Source: Pseudonocardia sp. C8 (GTDB lineage: Bacteria; Actinomycetota; Actinomycetes; Mycobacteriales; Pseudonocardiaceae). Taken from it: a stretch of DNA of 64,000 bases. The notes under the pieces are model-generated. The model saw only the letters and a program-made list of their open reading frames with translations. It was not told the DNA's origin and searched no databases. Of this stretch, positions 41,015-49,504 are shown in pieces. Position 1 is the stretch's first letter; the number at the start of each line of letters is the position of its first letter. The stretch covers positions 5,357,501-5,421,500 of the forward strand of contig NZ_JACMTR010000002.1 of NCBI RefSeq assembly GCF_014267175.1, read 5' to 3'. A program made the position numbers and the translations under genes.

Positions 41015-42868
41015 TCAGGGCGCGTCGCGCAGCTCGCTCACCAGCGGAACCTCGAGCACCCGGTCCGAGGACATCCACTCCCGCAGCGCCTGCGTGGCGA
41101 GCACGTCGTCGGTGTTGTACCCGAGCAGCCGCTCGCGCTGCACCGGGTCGGGCTCGCCGCCCTCCAGCGCGACCGCGTCGCGGTACCAGCGCATCGAGTT
41201 CTCGCCGCCGGCCTCCGGGTCGCGCCACGCGAACCCGGCGGCGGGGGCGATCTTCTTCAGCCCCTTGCCCTGGGCGCACAGGAACCAGGTGGACACGACG
41301 CCGTACAGGTCGACCCAGCACGGATCGGCGATGAACTCCTGCACCTGTGCCTCGGTCGGGACGCCCGGCACCCCGGCGAACCGCTGCGCCGACGACAGCA
41401 TCCAGCGGTTCTCGGCCTGCTCGTTGTAGCAGTACGCGGCGAACGTGCGCCCCGACCCGAGCGCGGCCGCGCGGATCCCGGAGAACCACGTCCAGAACTC
41501 GCCGAACGAGCGGGCCTCGTCCGGGGTGGGCAGCGGCTCCCAGGTCGCGAACGCCCGGTAGCCCGGCGCGGGGTCGCCGGCGCGCCGACCGCCGGGATAC
41601 GAGAGCAGCACCCCCCACAGGTAGGCACCGGACTCGCCGAAGCTCTCCATGTCGACGTCGACCTCGACGTCCGCCCGCGGGACCGGTACCCGCGGCACCC
41701 GGCGGGCGACGGCGAGGCCGTGCCGGCGGGCCCGGGCGAGCGCCACGAGGTCGCCGAACGGCGGTCCGGGCAGCGGTGCGGCGAGCGCGGCGGGCGGCGC
41801 GGCCGGATCGAGCGCGGCGAGCTCCGCGACGGTCGCGACCCCGGCCTCCCGCAGCAGCCGGGCGGTCTCGCCGTGGGCGACCAGGCTGACGTCGTCGACC
41901 TGCTCCAGCTCGGCCTCGCAGGTCGGCCACCAGGGACAGCGGCGGCACTCGGTGATCCGGGACGGCGCGGCCAGCGCGGGCCCGTCGCTCGCGGCGGCCC
42001 GGGCGACGGCGGAGCGGTCGGCGAACCGGGCGTCGTACTCGTCGAGTGTGGACCGGCCGCCGGGCCAGTGCCCGGTCCGCAGGTCGTGCCAGACGACGAC
42101 GTCCGCGTCCAGCCCGATCACCCCGCCCAGCCGGGGCGCGGACTCCGGCGGCGCCCAGCCCGCCGCCTCGAGCAGCCGGGTCAGCTGGGCCAGCGCGAGC
42201 AGGTCGCGGGGCTGCGAGCGGACCTTGCGGTCCGGGTCGTGCCGGGCGCGCTGCGGCCACGGGTCGGTGACGGCGGTGGTGCGTGCGCCCTCGCCCGGAT
42301 CGGTGATCCGCCTGCGCACGACGAGCAGCGGCACGTACCCGCCGCCGGGGGCGCGGACCAGCAGCTCGGCGGTGCCCCGGCGGTCGCCGTCCGGCGGGAG
42401 GACGGCGCCCCAGATCATCGGCGCGCCCGCCGCGACCAGCTCGGCGGTCCGGGCGGCCCGCTCGGCCCGCGACCCCGCAGCCGGCCCGGACGCACCCTCC
42501 GCGGCCGCACCGGCGCCGGCCGGGACCACCGGAACGGCACCCGCCCCGTTCGACGGCCCCGCCACGGACACGGCACCGAGCCCGCGCGGATCCGCGGCGC
42601 CCGGTTCGGCGTCGCTTGGTCCGGCGCCGCCACCGGGCCAGGCGCTCGCCCAGTCCGCGCCCCAGGTCTCGGCGAGCAGCTCGCCGATCCGGACCCGGTG
42701 CGCGGCCGCGTCGGCCCGGCGCTGCTCGATGGCCGGATCGGGCAGCGCGCGCGGCGAGCCGACCGCGGACGGGGCGTGGTCCAGGTGCACCCGGCGCCGG
42801 CACCCGCTCAGCGCCGCGGCGTCCAGCAGGACGCGCGGTGCGGTGCGGGATCCGGTCGAGGTGCTCAC
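41015..42868 (-). CDS. TM0106-family RecB-like nuclease with RNase H-like domain
   Basis: 617 residues from GTG 42868. The N-terminal half is a PD-(D/E)XK RecB-like module ending in a cysteine cluster, CRRCPWWPTCEAE near 310-322, typical of iron-sulphur RecB nucleases. A linker with helix-hairpin-helix character (GVATVAELAAL) joins the C-terminal YprB/RNase H-like exonuclease domain, which has DVDMESFGESGAYLWG near residue 410 (acidic DxE) and LLGYNTDDVLATQAL near 590 (late YN..D motif). A 40-residue Ala/Gly insert around 80-120 is unusual. It probably processes DNA in repair or defence; no helicase lies next to it. TACCCT ends eight bases before the GTG. Confidence 0.88.
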   Translation of the reverse strand: MSTSTGSRTAPRVLLDAAALSGCRRRVHLDHAPSAVGSPRALPDPAIEQRRADAAAHRVRIGELLAETWGADWASAWPGGGAGPSDAEPGAADPRGLGAVSVAGPSNGAGAVPVVPAGAGAAAEGASGPAAGSRAERAARTAELVAAGAPMIWGAVLPPDGDRRGTAELLVRAPGGGYVPLLVVRRRITDPGEGARTTAVTDPWPQRARHDPDRKVRSQPRDLLALAQLTRLLEAAGWAPPESAPRLGGVIGLDADVVVWHDLRTGHWPGGRSTLDEYDARFADRSAVARAAASDGPALAAPSRITECRRCPWWPTCEAELEQVDDVSLVAHGETARLLREAGVATVAELAALDPAAPPAALAAPLPGPPFGDLVALARARRHGLAVARRVPRVPVPRADVEVDVDMESFGESGAYLWGVLLSYPGGRRAGDPAPGYRAFATWEPLPTPDEARSFGEFWTWFSGIRAAALGSGRTFAAYCYNEQAENRWMLSSAQRFAGVPGVPTEAQVQEFIADPCWVDLYGVVSTWFLCAQGKGLKKIAPAAGFAWRDPEAGGENSMRWYRDAVALEGGEPDPVQRERLLGYNTDDVLATQALREWMSSDRVLEVPLVSELRDAP

Positions 42869-43035
42869 GGGAGGAGAGGGTAGAGACCACCCCCGACACT
42901 TCCGACGGGTGCCGATCTCCGACACGAGTCGGTCACTCCCCGGTGTCGGACGGGCGTGTGCGGTGGCGCGGGCTCTAGGCTGCGGCGACGATAAGGCGAT
43001 CAACTGTGGTCGGACGGACCCCGGGAGGGCACGAC

Positions 43036-43923
43036 ATGGGACTGCTGCGCAGGAAGCCGGGCGCCGGCGAGCGCGCCGCCGCGGCGACCAGGGAAGCGGC
43101 GGTCGACGCGTCCGAGTGGGTGCAGGACGCCGCGAAGCACACCCGCGAGACCGCCGACCGGACCACCGAGAAGCTGCACCGCAGGGCGGTGAAGGCACGC
43201 AAGCGCGCCGAGGCGGCGAGCCGCCGCGCCGAGCGGGCCGGGCGCAAGGCGGCCCGCAGCACCCGCCGGGCGGTCGGGTCGGGCTCCGGTTCGGTCACCG
43301 CCGTCGCGTCCGGCCTGCTCAGCGAGGCCGACCTCAAGGACCGCTCGGCCGACCGCAAGGTGACCAAGGCCGCGGCGAAGGCCGACGCGAGCGCCCGCAA
43401 GGCCGAGGCGAAGGCGGCGCAGGCCGCGGAGAAGGGCCGGCTCAAGAGCGAGGCCCGGGCCGCGAAGGATGCCGAGCGCGAGCGCGCCGCCCGCGAGTGG
43501 AACGCCAAGCGGGTCCAGCGCTACCTGGGGATCGCCAAGGTCCTGGCCCCGCTGGCCGCTCCGTACGCGATGGCCGCCGCCGGGTCGCTCCGGCACCGGC
43601 TCGACGACCACCGGTCCCGCAAGCTGGGCGTCTCCCCCGACGAGCTGGGCGGCTACTCGGGGCCGGGCGGCAAGCTGCACGCCCGGATGTCCCGGATCTC
43701 CCGGACGATCATCGAGCTGCGCGAGGACGGCACGACCGACCGGGACGCCCGGGCGAAGCGGTTCGCCGACGAGACCGAGCCGCGGCTGCACGACCTGGCC
43801 GCCGCCGTCCGGGCCGCGGAGAACATGCCGGCCTCCCGGCGCAGGGCCGCGTTCCGGACGGTCTCGCACGACCTGGACCGCATCGAGGTCGAGCTGCTGG
43901 ACCACCTCGGCGTCCGGTCCTGA
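43036..43923 (+). CDS. DUF6474-like coiled-coil protein
   Basis: 295 residues from ATG 43036 with GGAGG eight bases upstream. Residues 15-165 are dominated by Lys/Arg/Ala/Glu helices (RRAVKARKRAEAASRRAERA, KAEAKAAQAAEKGRLKSEAR), likely coiled coil. A hydrophobic segment, YLGIAKVLAPLAAPYAMAAA near 160-180, could contact membrane. The C-terminal third (SRTIIELREDGTTDRDARA) looks folded. Such proteins are frequent in Pseudonocardiales and uncharacterised. It ends exactly where the convergent oxidoreductase gene ends, with no intergenic base. Confidence 0.8.
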   Translation: MGLLRRKPGAGERAAAATREAAVDASEWVQDAAKHTRETADRTTEKLHRRAVKARKRAEAASRRAERAGRKAARSTRRAVGSGSGSVTAVASGLLSEADLKDRSADRKVTKAAAKADASARKAEAKAAQAAEKGRLKSEARAAKDAERERAAREWNAKRVQRYLGIAKVLAPLAAPYAMAAAGSLRHRLDDHRSRKLGVSPDELGGYSGPGGKLHARMSRISRTIIELREDGTTDRDARAKRFADETEPRLHDLAAAVRAAENMPASRRRAAFRTVSHDLDRIEVELLDHLGVRS

Positions 43924-45330
43924 TCACCTGGCCCGGTAGGCCTCCAGCAGGCGCAGCCACACCTCGCTGACCGTCGGGAACGCCGGTACGGCATGCCAGA
44001 GCCGCCCCAGCGGCACCTCCCCGACGACGGCGACGGTCGCGGCGTGCAGCAGCTCGGCGACCCCGGGCCCGACGAACGTCACCCCGACGAGAACCTCCCG
44101 CCGGGTGTCGACGACCGCGACCACCCGGCCCGACCAGCCGTCCGCGGTGAGCGCGGACCCGGCGACCGCGATGTCGAGCTCCACGACCCGGACGTCCAGC
44201 CCCGCCTCCTCCGCGGCGTGCGCCGTCTTCCCGACCCAGGCGACCTCCGGGTCGGTGAACACAACCTGGGGGACGGCGTGGTGGTCGGCGGTCGCGGCGT
44301 CCTCGCTCCACGGCTCCGGGTCGGGTTCGCGGCCGGCGGCCCGCTCGGCGATCGCGTGCGCGGCGATCCGGGCCTGGTACTTGCCCTGGTGGGTGAGCAG
44401 GGCGCGGCCGTTGACGTCACCGACCGCGTAGAGCCAGTCGGAGTGGGCCAGGCCGGTGTCGTCGGCCTCGACCGCGCCCCGGCCGGTCGTGGTGACGCCG
44501 ACGGTGTCCAGGCCCAGCCCGCCCGTCGCCGGACGGCGGCCGGTCGCCACCAGCAGCCGGTCGACCTCGAGGGGGTCGCCGCCGCCGTGCAGCACGGTGG
44601 TGTCCTCCTCACCCCGCTCGACCCGGTCGAGTCCGGTCTCCAGCCGCACGTCGACACCCGCTTCCCGGAGCCCGTCGGCGACCCGCTCGGAGGCCACCGG
44701 CTCGGCGTTCGGCAGCACCCGCGGCCCGCGGTGGAACAGCGTCACCCGCGAGCCGAGCCGGGCGAACGCCAGCGCCATCTCGCACCCGACGACCCCTCCG
44801 CCGAGCACGCCGAGCCGGCGCGGCACCTCCGTCGCCGAGGTGGCCTCCCGTGACCCCCAGTACGCCACCCGGTCGAGCCCGTCGACGTCCGGCGTGACCG
44901 GGACGCTGCCGGTCGCCAGCACGACGGCCCGGCGGGCGGTCAGGGTGGTGCGTTCGTCGCCGTGCCCGGTGACGAGCACGGTCCGTTCCCCGGTCAGGTG
45001 CCCGCGCCCGCGCAGGACGGTCGCCCCGGCGCCTTCGGCCCACTCGACCTGCGCGGAGTCGTCCCACCCGGAGGTGAACGACGTCCGGCGTTCCAGCACC
45101 GCGGCCGGGTCGAAGCTCGCGCTGACCCCGGGCAGCCGGCGGGCGTCGGCGACCGCCTGCGGGGTGCGGAGCAGCGCCTTCGACGGCATGCACGCCCAGT
45201 AGGAGCACTCCCCGCCGAGCAGGGCCGACTCGACCAGCGCGGTGGAGAGTCCGGCATCCACCGCGTACCCGGCGGCGTTCTCGCCGACCGGGCCGGCTCC
45301 GATCACGACCACGTCGTACTCGTTGTCCAT
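43924..45330 (-). CDS. FAD/NAD(P)-dependent pyridine nucleotide-disulfide oxidoreductase
   Basis: 468 residues. FAD-binding GxGPxG motif in VVVIGAGPVGENAAG (8-22). The redox-active disulfide is in GGECSYWACMPSKALL near 40-55, with two cysteines four residues apart (CSYWAC instead of the common CxxxGC). NAD(P)-binding GGGVVGCEMA follows near 178-187, and a second FAD motif, LYAVGDVNG, near 310. The dimerisation domain is C-terminal; it ends PAFPTVSEVW instead of the HxHPT of glutathione or mycothione reductase, the His being in WHAVPAFPT. Substrate unknown. ATG 45330 begins 31 bp after the preceding SDR gene. Confidence 0.9.
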   Translation of the reverse strand: MDNEYDVVVIGAGPVGENAAGYAVDAGLSTALVESALLGGECSYWACMPSKALLRTPQAVADARRLPGVSASFDPAAVLERRTSFTSGWDDSAQVEWAEGAGATVLRGRGHLTGERTVLVTGHGDERTTLTARRAVVLATGSVPVTPDVDGLDRVAYWGSREATSATEVPRRLGVLGGGVVGCEMALAFARLGSRVTLFHRGPRVLPNAEPVASERVADGLREAGVDVRLETGLDRVERGEEDTTVLHGGGDPLEVDRLLVATGRRPATGGLGLDTVGVTTTGRGAVEADDTGLAHSDWLYAVGDVNGRALLTHQGKYQARIAAHAIAERAAGREPDPEPWSEDAATADHHAVPQVVFTDPEVAWVGKTAHAAEEAGLDVRVVELDIAVAGSALTADGWSGRVVAVVDTRREVLVGVTFVGPGVAELLHAATVAVVGEVPLGRLWHAVPAFPTVSEVWLRLLEAYRAR

Positions 45331-45361
45331 CGCCCCAGCATTCCCTGCCGGGGCGGGTCCC

Positions 45362-46021
45362 TCACCTCGCGGCGGCGACCGCGTCGGCGACGGCGACGTC
45401 ACCGGCCCGCAGCTCCAGGGTCGCGCCGATCGTGTGGCCGGCGGTGAGCAGCGCGGCCAGGGTCGCTGCGGTGTCGTCGCGGGTCACTTCGGCCCGCTCG
45501 ACCGGCGGCGGGCCGAGGGAGATCCTGCCGGTCCCGGGGTCGTCGGTCAGGCGGCCCGGGCGCAGGATCGTCGCGTCCAGCCGGTCGTCGGCTCGGATCG
45601 CCTGCTCGGCGGCCCGCTTCGCCCGGACGTAGGCGGCCCAGACCTCGCCGCGCTCCGGGTCGGGCTCGGCGTCCACCCCCGTCGCGGAGACCAGCAGGTA
45701 GCGGCGGATCCCGGCGGCCGCGGCGGCGTCGGCGAGCAGCACCGCGCCGGCCCGGTCGACGGTCTCCTTCCGCGCCGCGGTGCTGCCCGGCCCGGCGCCC
45801 GCCGCGAAGACGACGGCGTCGGCGCCGCCGAGGTGCCCAGCGAGCTCCGGGGCGGTGATCGCCTCCAGGTCGGCGAGCACGGGCGTCGCCCCGGTCGCCG
45901 ACACGTCCGCGGTGTGGCCCGGGTTGCGCACGAGCGAGCGGACGGTGTGCCCCTGCCCGGCGAGCAGGGTGGACAGCCGCAACGCGATCTGCCCGTGGCC
46001 TCCGGCGATCACCACGTCCAT
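45362..46021 (-). CDS. atypical NAD(P)-binding SDR (NmrA/YwnB-like)
   Basis: 219 residues. The Rossmann fingerprint IAGGHGQIALRLSTLL (5-20) and LVRNPGHTAD near 30-38 match atypical short-chain dehydrogenases that lack the Tyr-x3-Lys pair of classical members; a YVRAKRAAEQ sequence near 138 is partly similar. Its role may be redox sensing or epimerisation. It is between the thioesterase gene (10 bp away) and the disulfide reductase gene, all on the minus strand, suggesting a redox-related operon. Confidence 0.88.
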   Translation of the reverse strand: MDVVIAGGHGQIALRLSTLLAGQGHTVRSLVRNPGHTADVSATGATPVLADLEAITAPELAGHLGGADAVVFAAGAGPGSTAARKETVDRAGAVLLADAAAAAGIRRYLLVSATGVDAEPDPERGEVWAAYVRAKRAAEQAIRADDRLDATILRPGRLTDDPGTGRISLGPPPVERAEVTRDDTAATLAALLTAGHTIGATLELRAGDVAVADAVAAAR

Positions 46022-46031
46022 GGCGGTGAGC

Positions 46032-46505
46032 CTAGGAGCGAGCCGGCTCCGGCGCGCGGTTCGGCTTCAGCGTCCACACGATCGTCATCGCCCCGGTCTG
46101 CACGCCGCCGGCGTCGGTGATCGTGACGTCGACCGTGAACTCCGGGCGCGTCCCGGCGTCCAGCTCGGCGAGGACCTCGTCCGCCGGCCGGGTCAGGACC
46201 GCCTCGGCACGCAGGTCACCCCTGGCGAGTTTCAGGTAGCGGATCTCGGACCGGACGACGAGCGGGACGGCCCGGTCCCCGGCGGCGGCGAAGGCGGCCA
46301 GGCCGACCGCGCCGGACGCCGTCTCCCCCAGCCCGAACATCACCGCGGCGTGCGGGCCGCCGACGTGGTTGTGCTGATCGGAGCGGTCGGGCAGGAACGC
46401 CTCCACCCGCTCGGTGGTGATCTCGCCGAACGTGATCCCCGCCGTGCTCACCCACGGCACGGCCTGCGTCATCGCCCCGGCCACCCAGCTCGCGTCGTCC
46501 GCCAT
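46032..46505 (-). CDS. hotdog-fold thioesterase (DUF4442/PaaI-like)
   Basis: 157 residues. The hotdog core is visible as QHNHVGGPHAAVMFGLGETASG near residues 43-64, written here as QHNHVGGPHAAVMF then GLGETASG, with the long central helix, followed by strands VPLVVRSEIRYLKLARGDLR and FTVDVTITDAGGVQTGAMTI. PaaI-type enzymes hydrolyse acyl-CoA; DUF4442 members are uncharacterised. ATG 46505 is the first gene of the minus-strand group 46505 to 43924. Confidence 0.85.
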   Translation of the reverse strand: MADDASWVAGAMTQAVPWVSTAGITFGEITTERVEAFLPDRSDQHNHVGGPHAAVMFGLGETASGAVGLAAFAAAGDRAVPLVVRSEIRYLKLARGDLRAEAVLTRPADEVLAELDAGTRPEFTVDVTITDAGGVQTGAMTIVWTLKPNRAPEPARS

Positions 46506-46546
46506 ACCCCGATGCTACTCACGAGTAACACGCGCGCCACCCCTCC

Positions 46547-46602
46547 GGGACGCACTCATGGAGCAAAAGTCCCGTGGCACCGTGCTCTTGGTACATGAGT
46601 GT
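46547..46602. repeat. hairpin element between thioesterase and MetE-like genes
   Basis: CACTCATG (46553-46560) pairs with CATGAGTG (46594-46601), extended inward by GAGCA (46561-46565) with TGCTC (46583-46587). An alternative pairing GGGAC (46547-46551) with GTCCC (46569-46573) is mutually exclusive. It lies 20 bp beyond the MetE-like stop on the minus strand. The local base composition is clearly less GC-rich than its surroundings. It may be a terminator or an attenuator-like switch. Confidence 0.55.
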
Positions 46603-46620
46603 GAGCCGGGGTGGGGCGAG

Positions 46621-47766
46621 TCATCGGCCCCAGATGTCGTCGGCGACCGCGACTATCAGCTCCAGCTTGCGCTTCTGGTCGTCGGCGGTCAGCTCGTTGC
46701 CCTCCACCGTGGACGAGAAACCGCACTGCGGGGACAGGCACAGCTGGTCCAGCGGGACGTACCGCGCCGCCTCGTCGATCCGCCGCTTCAGCAGGTCCGG
46801 GTCCTCCAGCTCGCCGGTCTTGGTGGTGACCAGCCCGAGCACGACCTGCTTGCCCGGCGGGACGAACCGCAGCGGCGCGAACGTGCCGGAGCGCTCGTCG
46901 TCGAACTCGCAGAAGAAGCCGTCCACGGCGAGCTCGCCGAACAGCGCCTCGGCGATGTGGTCGTACCCACCCTCGGCGGCCCACGCCGACCGGTAGTTGC
47001 CCCGGCACATGTGCGTGGTGACCTGCAGGTCGGTCGGCCGGTGGGCGATCGCGGCGTTGATCTGGCGGATGTAGCGCAGGTGCTGGGTGTCGGGGTCGTC
47101 GCCCTTCTCGGCGAGCTCGGCGCGGTGCGCGGGGTCGTTCAGGTAGGCCAGCGCGGTGTCGTCGAGCTGCAGGTAGCGGCAGCCGCGCTCGTACATGGCG
47201 GCCAGCTCGTCGGCGTAGGCGGCGGACAGGTCGGCCCAGAAGAGCTCGAGGTCCGGGTAGACGGTCTTGTCGATCACCGCGCGGCCGCCGCGGGCGTAGA
47301 CCATGCTCGGCGACGGGAGGGTGAGCTTCGGCGTCGCCGTCGTGACCTGTGACCGGAGGTAGTCGAAGTCCGGGCCGAAGACGGGCTCGTCGAGCCGGAT
47401 GCGGTCGTCGACCGCCATGCCGGCGGAGGTGAAGCTGGTCCTCCCGTGGCGCCCGCGCATCTTCACCTCGACCGTGCCGGAGGTCCGGCTGACCCCGCCG
47501 AGGCGGTAGATGAAGTCCATGTGCCAGGAGGTGCGGCGGAACTCGCCGTCGGTGGCCGAGCGGAGCCCGACCGACTCCTGCAGCGCGACGACGTCGGAGA
47601 TCGCCGCGTCCTCGGCGGCGCGCAGCCCCGCGTCGTCCAGCTCGCCGGCGGCGTGCCGCTCGCGCGCGGCGAGCAGTTCCGGCGGCCGGAGCAGGCTGCC
47701 GACGTGGTCGGCACGGAACGGCGGGACCGTGCGGGCGTGCGACGACTGCGGCTGCTGCTCGGTCAT
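46621..47766 (-). CDS. MetE C-terminal-type methyltransferase (YxjG/YxjH-like)
   Basis: 381 residues, one beta-barrel unit homologous to the catalytic half of cobalamin-independent methionine synthase. Zinc-ligand positions are recognisable: HMCRGN near residue 245 (His-x-Cys), Glu in FFCEFDDERSG, and a late cysteine in LCLSPQCGFSS near 345. The DHVGSLLRP motif at the N-terminus (about 19-27) is characteristic of single-domain members. It could transfer methyl groups to homocysteine or to another thiol; without the MetE N-terminal half the folate donor is uncertain. ATG 47766 follows TACGTT by seven bases. Confidence 0.88.
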   Translation of the reverse strand: MTEQQPQSSHARTVPPFRADHVGSLLRPPELLAARERHAAGELDDAGLRAAEDAAISDVVALQESVGLRSATDGEFRRTSWHMDFIYRLGGVSRTSGTVEVKMRGRHGRTSFTSAGMAVDDRIRLDEPVFGPDFDYLRSQVTTATPKLTLPSPSMVYARGGRAVIDKTVYPDLELFWADLSAAYADELAAMYERGCRYLQLDDTALAYLNDPAHRAELAEKGDDPDTQHLRYIRQINAAIAHRPTDLQVTTHMCRGNYRSAWAAEGGYDHIAEALFGELAVDGFFCEFDDERSGTFAPLRFVPPGKQVVLGLVTTKTGELEDPDLLKRRIDEAARYVPLDQLCLSPQCGFSSTVEGNELTADDQKRKLELIVAVADDIWGR

Positions 47767-47773
47767 GCCCGCG

Positions 47774-47779
47774 AACGTA
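47774..47779 (-). promoter_or_regulatory. -10 element of MetE-like gene (leaderless)
   Basis: Minus-strand TACGTT (47779 to 47774), seven bases, then ATG 47766. No ribosome site is present, so the transcript probably begins at the start codon. Confidence 0.5.
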
Positions 47780-47829
47780 TCGCCGGGCGCGCATGTCCGC
47801 TCGCCGCCGACCGGGTCGTCAGCACCCCC

Positions 47830-47930
47830 GCCACGTCTCCCGTCCGGTCGCCAGCGACCCGCCACGTCCCCGCCCGGTCGTCAGCGGCCGCCACGTCTCC
47901 GCCCGGCCGTCACCGGCCCCGCCACGACGG
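47830..47930 (+). repeat. short tandem repeat, about 30-bp unit
   Basis: GCCACGTC-type cores begin at 47830, 47861, 47890 and (GCCACGAC) 47921. Each is followed by CCCG.CCGG.CG.CAGCGG-like sequence, giving about 3.5 imperfect copies with spacings of 31, 29 and 31 bp. The array fills the gap after the enoyl-CoA hydratase gene and runs into its last codons. Confidence 0.6.
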
Positions 47931-48695
47931 GGCGCGCCGCTCGCGGGCCGCCGCGGCGCCCTCGGCGGCGTCCTCGGTGGCGGTCACGACCTTGCGCATG
48001 GTCTCTCCGAAGCGGATCGCCTCGGTCGCGCCCATCTCCGGGCCGCGCACGGCCATCTCCTTGATCGCCCGCTGGGCCAGCGGCGCCCCGGCCGTGAGCC
48101 GGTCGGCCAGCGAACGCGCGGCCGGCATGAGCTCCTCCGGCGGGACCACCCAGCCGGCCAGCCCGATCTCGTGCGCCCGCCGCGCGTCGATCGTCTCCCC
48201 GGTCATCAGCAGCTCCATCGCGTACTGGCGGTTGATCATCCGGGGCAGCCGCAGCGCGCCCACGATCGTCGGCATGCCCAACCGGACCTCGGGGAACGAG
48301 AACGTCGCCCCCTCCGCGGCGATCACGAAGTCGCACCAGGTGAGCAGGGTGACGCCGTACCCGACGGCCGGGCCGTTCACGGCGGCGACGATCGGCTTGA
48401 AGATCTCCCAGCCGCTCTCGAGGGAGTTCACCGTCGGCCGCTCCCAGAAGCTTCCGGGGAAGTCACCTGCCGGGTTGCCGGTCGTCGAACGCATGTCCGC
48501 GCCGGCGCAGAACGCCGTCCCGGCGCCGGTGACGATCGCCACCCATGCCTCGTCGTCGGTGCGGAACCGGTCCCACGCCGCGTTGATCGCCCGGCGCATG
48601 TCCCCGTCGATCGCGTTGCGCTTGTCCGGCCGGTCGTAGGTGATCGTGACGACGTGCCCGTCCCGCTCGTAGCGGACGCCTCCCGGTGAACCCAT
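47910..48695 (-). CDS. enoyl-CoA hydratase/isomerase (crotonase family)
   Basis: 261 residues. Crotonase signatures: NAIDGDMRRAINAAW near 25-40, oxyanion-hole GAGTAFCAGADMRS near 57-70, and the second oxyanion segment NGPAVGYGVTLLTWCDFVIA near 110-129. The first catalytic glutamate of hydratases is replaced or shifted (YGVTLLTWCD rather than GGGxELAxxCD); the second lies in FPEVRLGM near 143. Precise activity (hydratase, isomerase or thioesterase-like) is therefore open. ATG 48695 stands alone, divergent from the kinase-like gene by 139 bp. Confidence 0.88.
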   Translation of the reverse strand: MGSPGGVRYERDGHVVTITYDRPDKRNAIDGDMRRAINAAWDRFRTDDEAWVAIVTGAGTAFCAGADMRSTTGNPAGDFPGSFWERPTVNSLESGWEIFKPIVAAVNGPAVGYGVTLLTWCDFVIAAEGATFSFPEVRLGMPTIVGALRLPRMINRQYAMELLMTGETIDARRAHEIGLAGWVVPPEELMPAARSLADRLTAGAPLAQRAIKEMAVRGPEMGATEAIRFGETMRKVVTATEDAAEGAAAARERRAPSWRGR

Positions 48696-48834
48696 CGGCC
48701 CATCCTGGCGGGTCGGCCCGGCGCGGCGACCCCGGACGCGCCCGCGCGCCGTCGCACCGGCCGTCCCGGTGCCCGACACCACGCGCCCTAGTCTCGCGGC
48801 CGCACACCATCGGCCGCAGCAACCGGGAGGACGA

Positions 48835-49461
48835 GTGGCAGGTGACTTCCGGCCCGTCGACCGCGACGGGCTCGCCGCGCACCTGGCCGAGCGGGTCGAC
48901 GCCCGGCCCGGACGGCTGCGGGTGATCGTCGACGGCCCCCCGCCGGCGGGTCCGGTGGAGCTGGCCCGCGCGGTCGCGGACCTGCTCCGCGGGCGGGGCC
49001 GGGCGGCACTCGCCGTCGACGCCGACGACTTCCTGCGCCCGGCGTCGGTCCGCCTGGAGTTCGGCCGCACCGACCCGGACATGTTCCTCGACGGGTGGCT
49101 GGACGAGCCGGCGCTGCGCCGCGAGGTGCTGGCCCCGATGGCCGCGGACGGTTCGGGCCGGGTGCTGCCACGGCTGCGGGACCTGGCGCGGGACCGCGCG
49201 TTCCGGGACGACCCGGTGCCGCTCGGCACCGGCGGTGTCGTGCTCCTGGCCGGCGGGCGGCTGCTCGGGCGCGGGCTGCCCGCCGACCTCACCGTCCACC
49301 TGAGGATGAGCCGGGCCGCCCTGGAGCGGCGGCTGCCGCCCGAGCTGGCCTGGACGGCGGACGCGTACGACCGGCACGCACGCGAGGGCGATCCGGGCGG
49401 GTACGCCGACGTGCTGGTGATGGCCGACCATCCCGACCGCCCCGCGCTCCGGAAGTCCTAG
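48835..49461 (+). CDS. uridine kinase-like P-loop NTPase with degenerate P-loop
   Basis: 208 residues from GTG 48835, with GGAGG ending at 48830. The fold follows uridine/pantothenate kinase-like proteins: VIVDGPPPAGPVELARAVAD (31-50) at the Walker A position, AVDADDFLRPASVRLEFG with the substrate-binding DxDDFxRP, and LRMSRAALERRL. The P-loop lacks the GKS/GKT triplet (GPPPAGPV), so ATP binding is doubtful. A TAGTCT -10 lies at 48789-48794. The reader should treat uridine kinase as a family name only. Confidence 0.75.
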   Translation: MAGDFRPVDRDGLAAHLAERVDARPGRLRVIVDGPPPAGPVELARAVADLLRGRGRAALAVDADDFLRPASVRLEFGRTDPDMFLDGWLDEPALRREVLAPMAADGSGRVLPRLRDLARDRAFRDDPVPLGTGGVVLLAGGRLLGRGLPADLTVHLRMSRAALERRLPPELAWTADAYDRHAREGDPGGYADVLVMADHPDRPALRKS

Positions 49462-49504
49462 CCGGCGCCCGTCCCGGCCCGGTCGGGGGATGCTGCGGAG
49501 CCCG

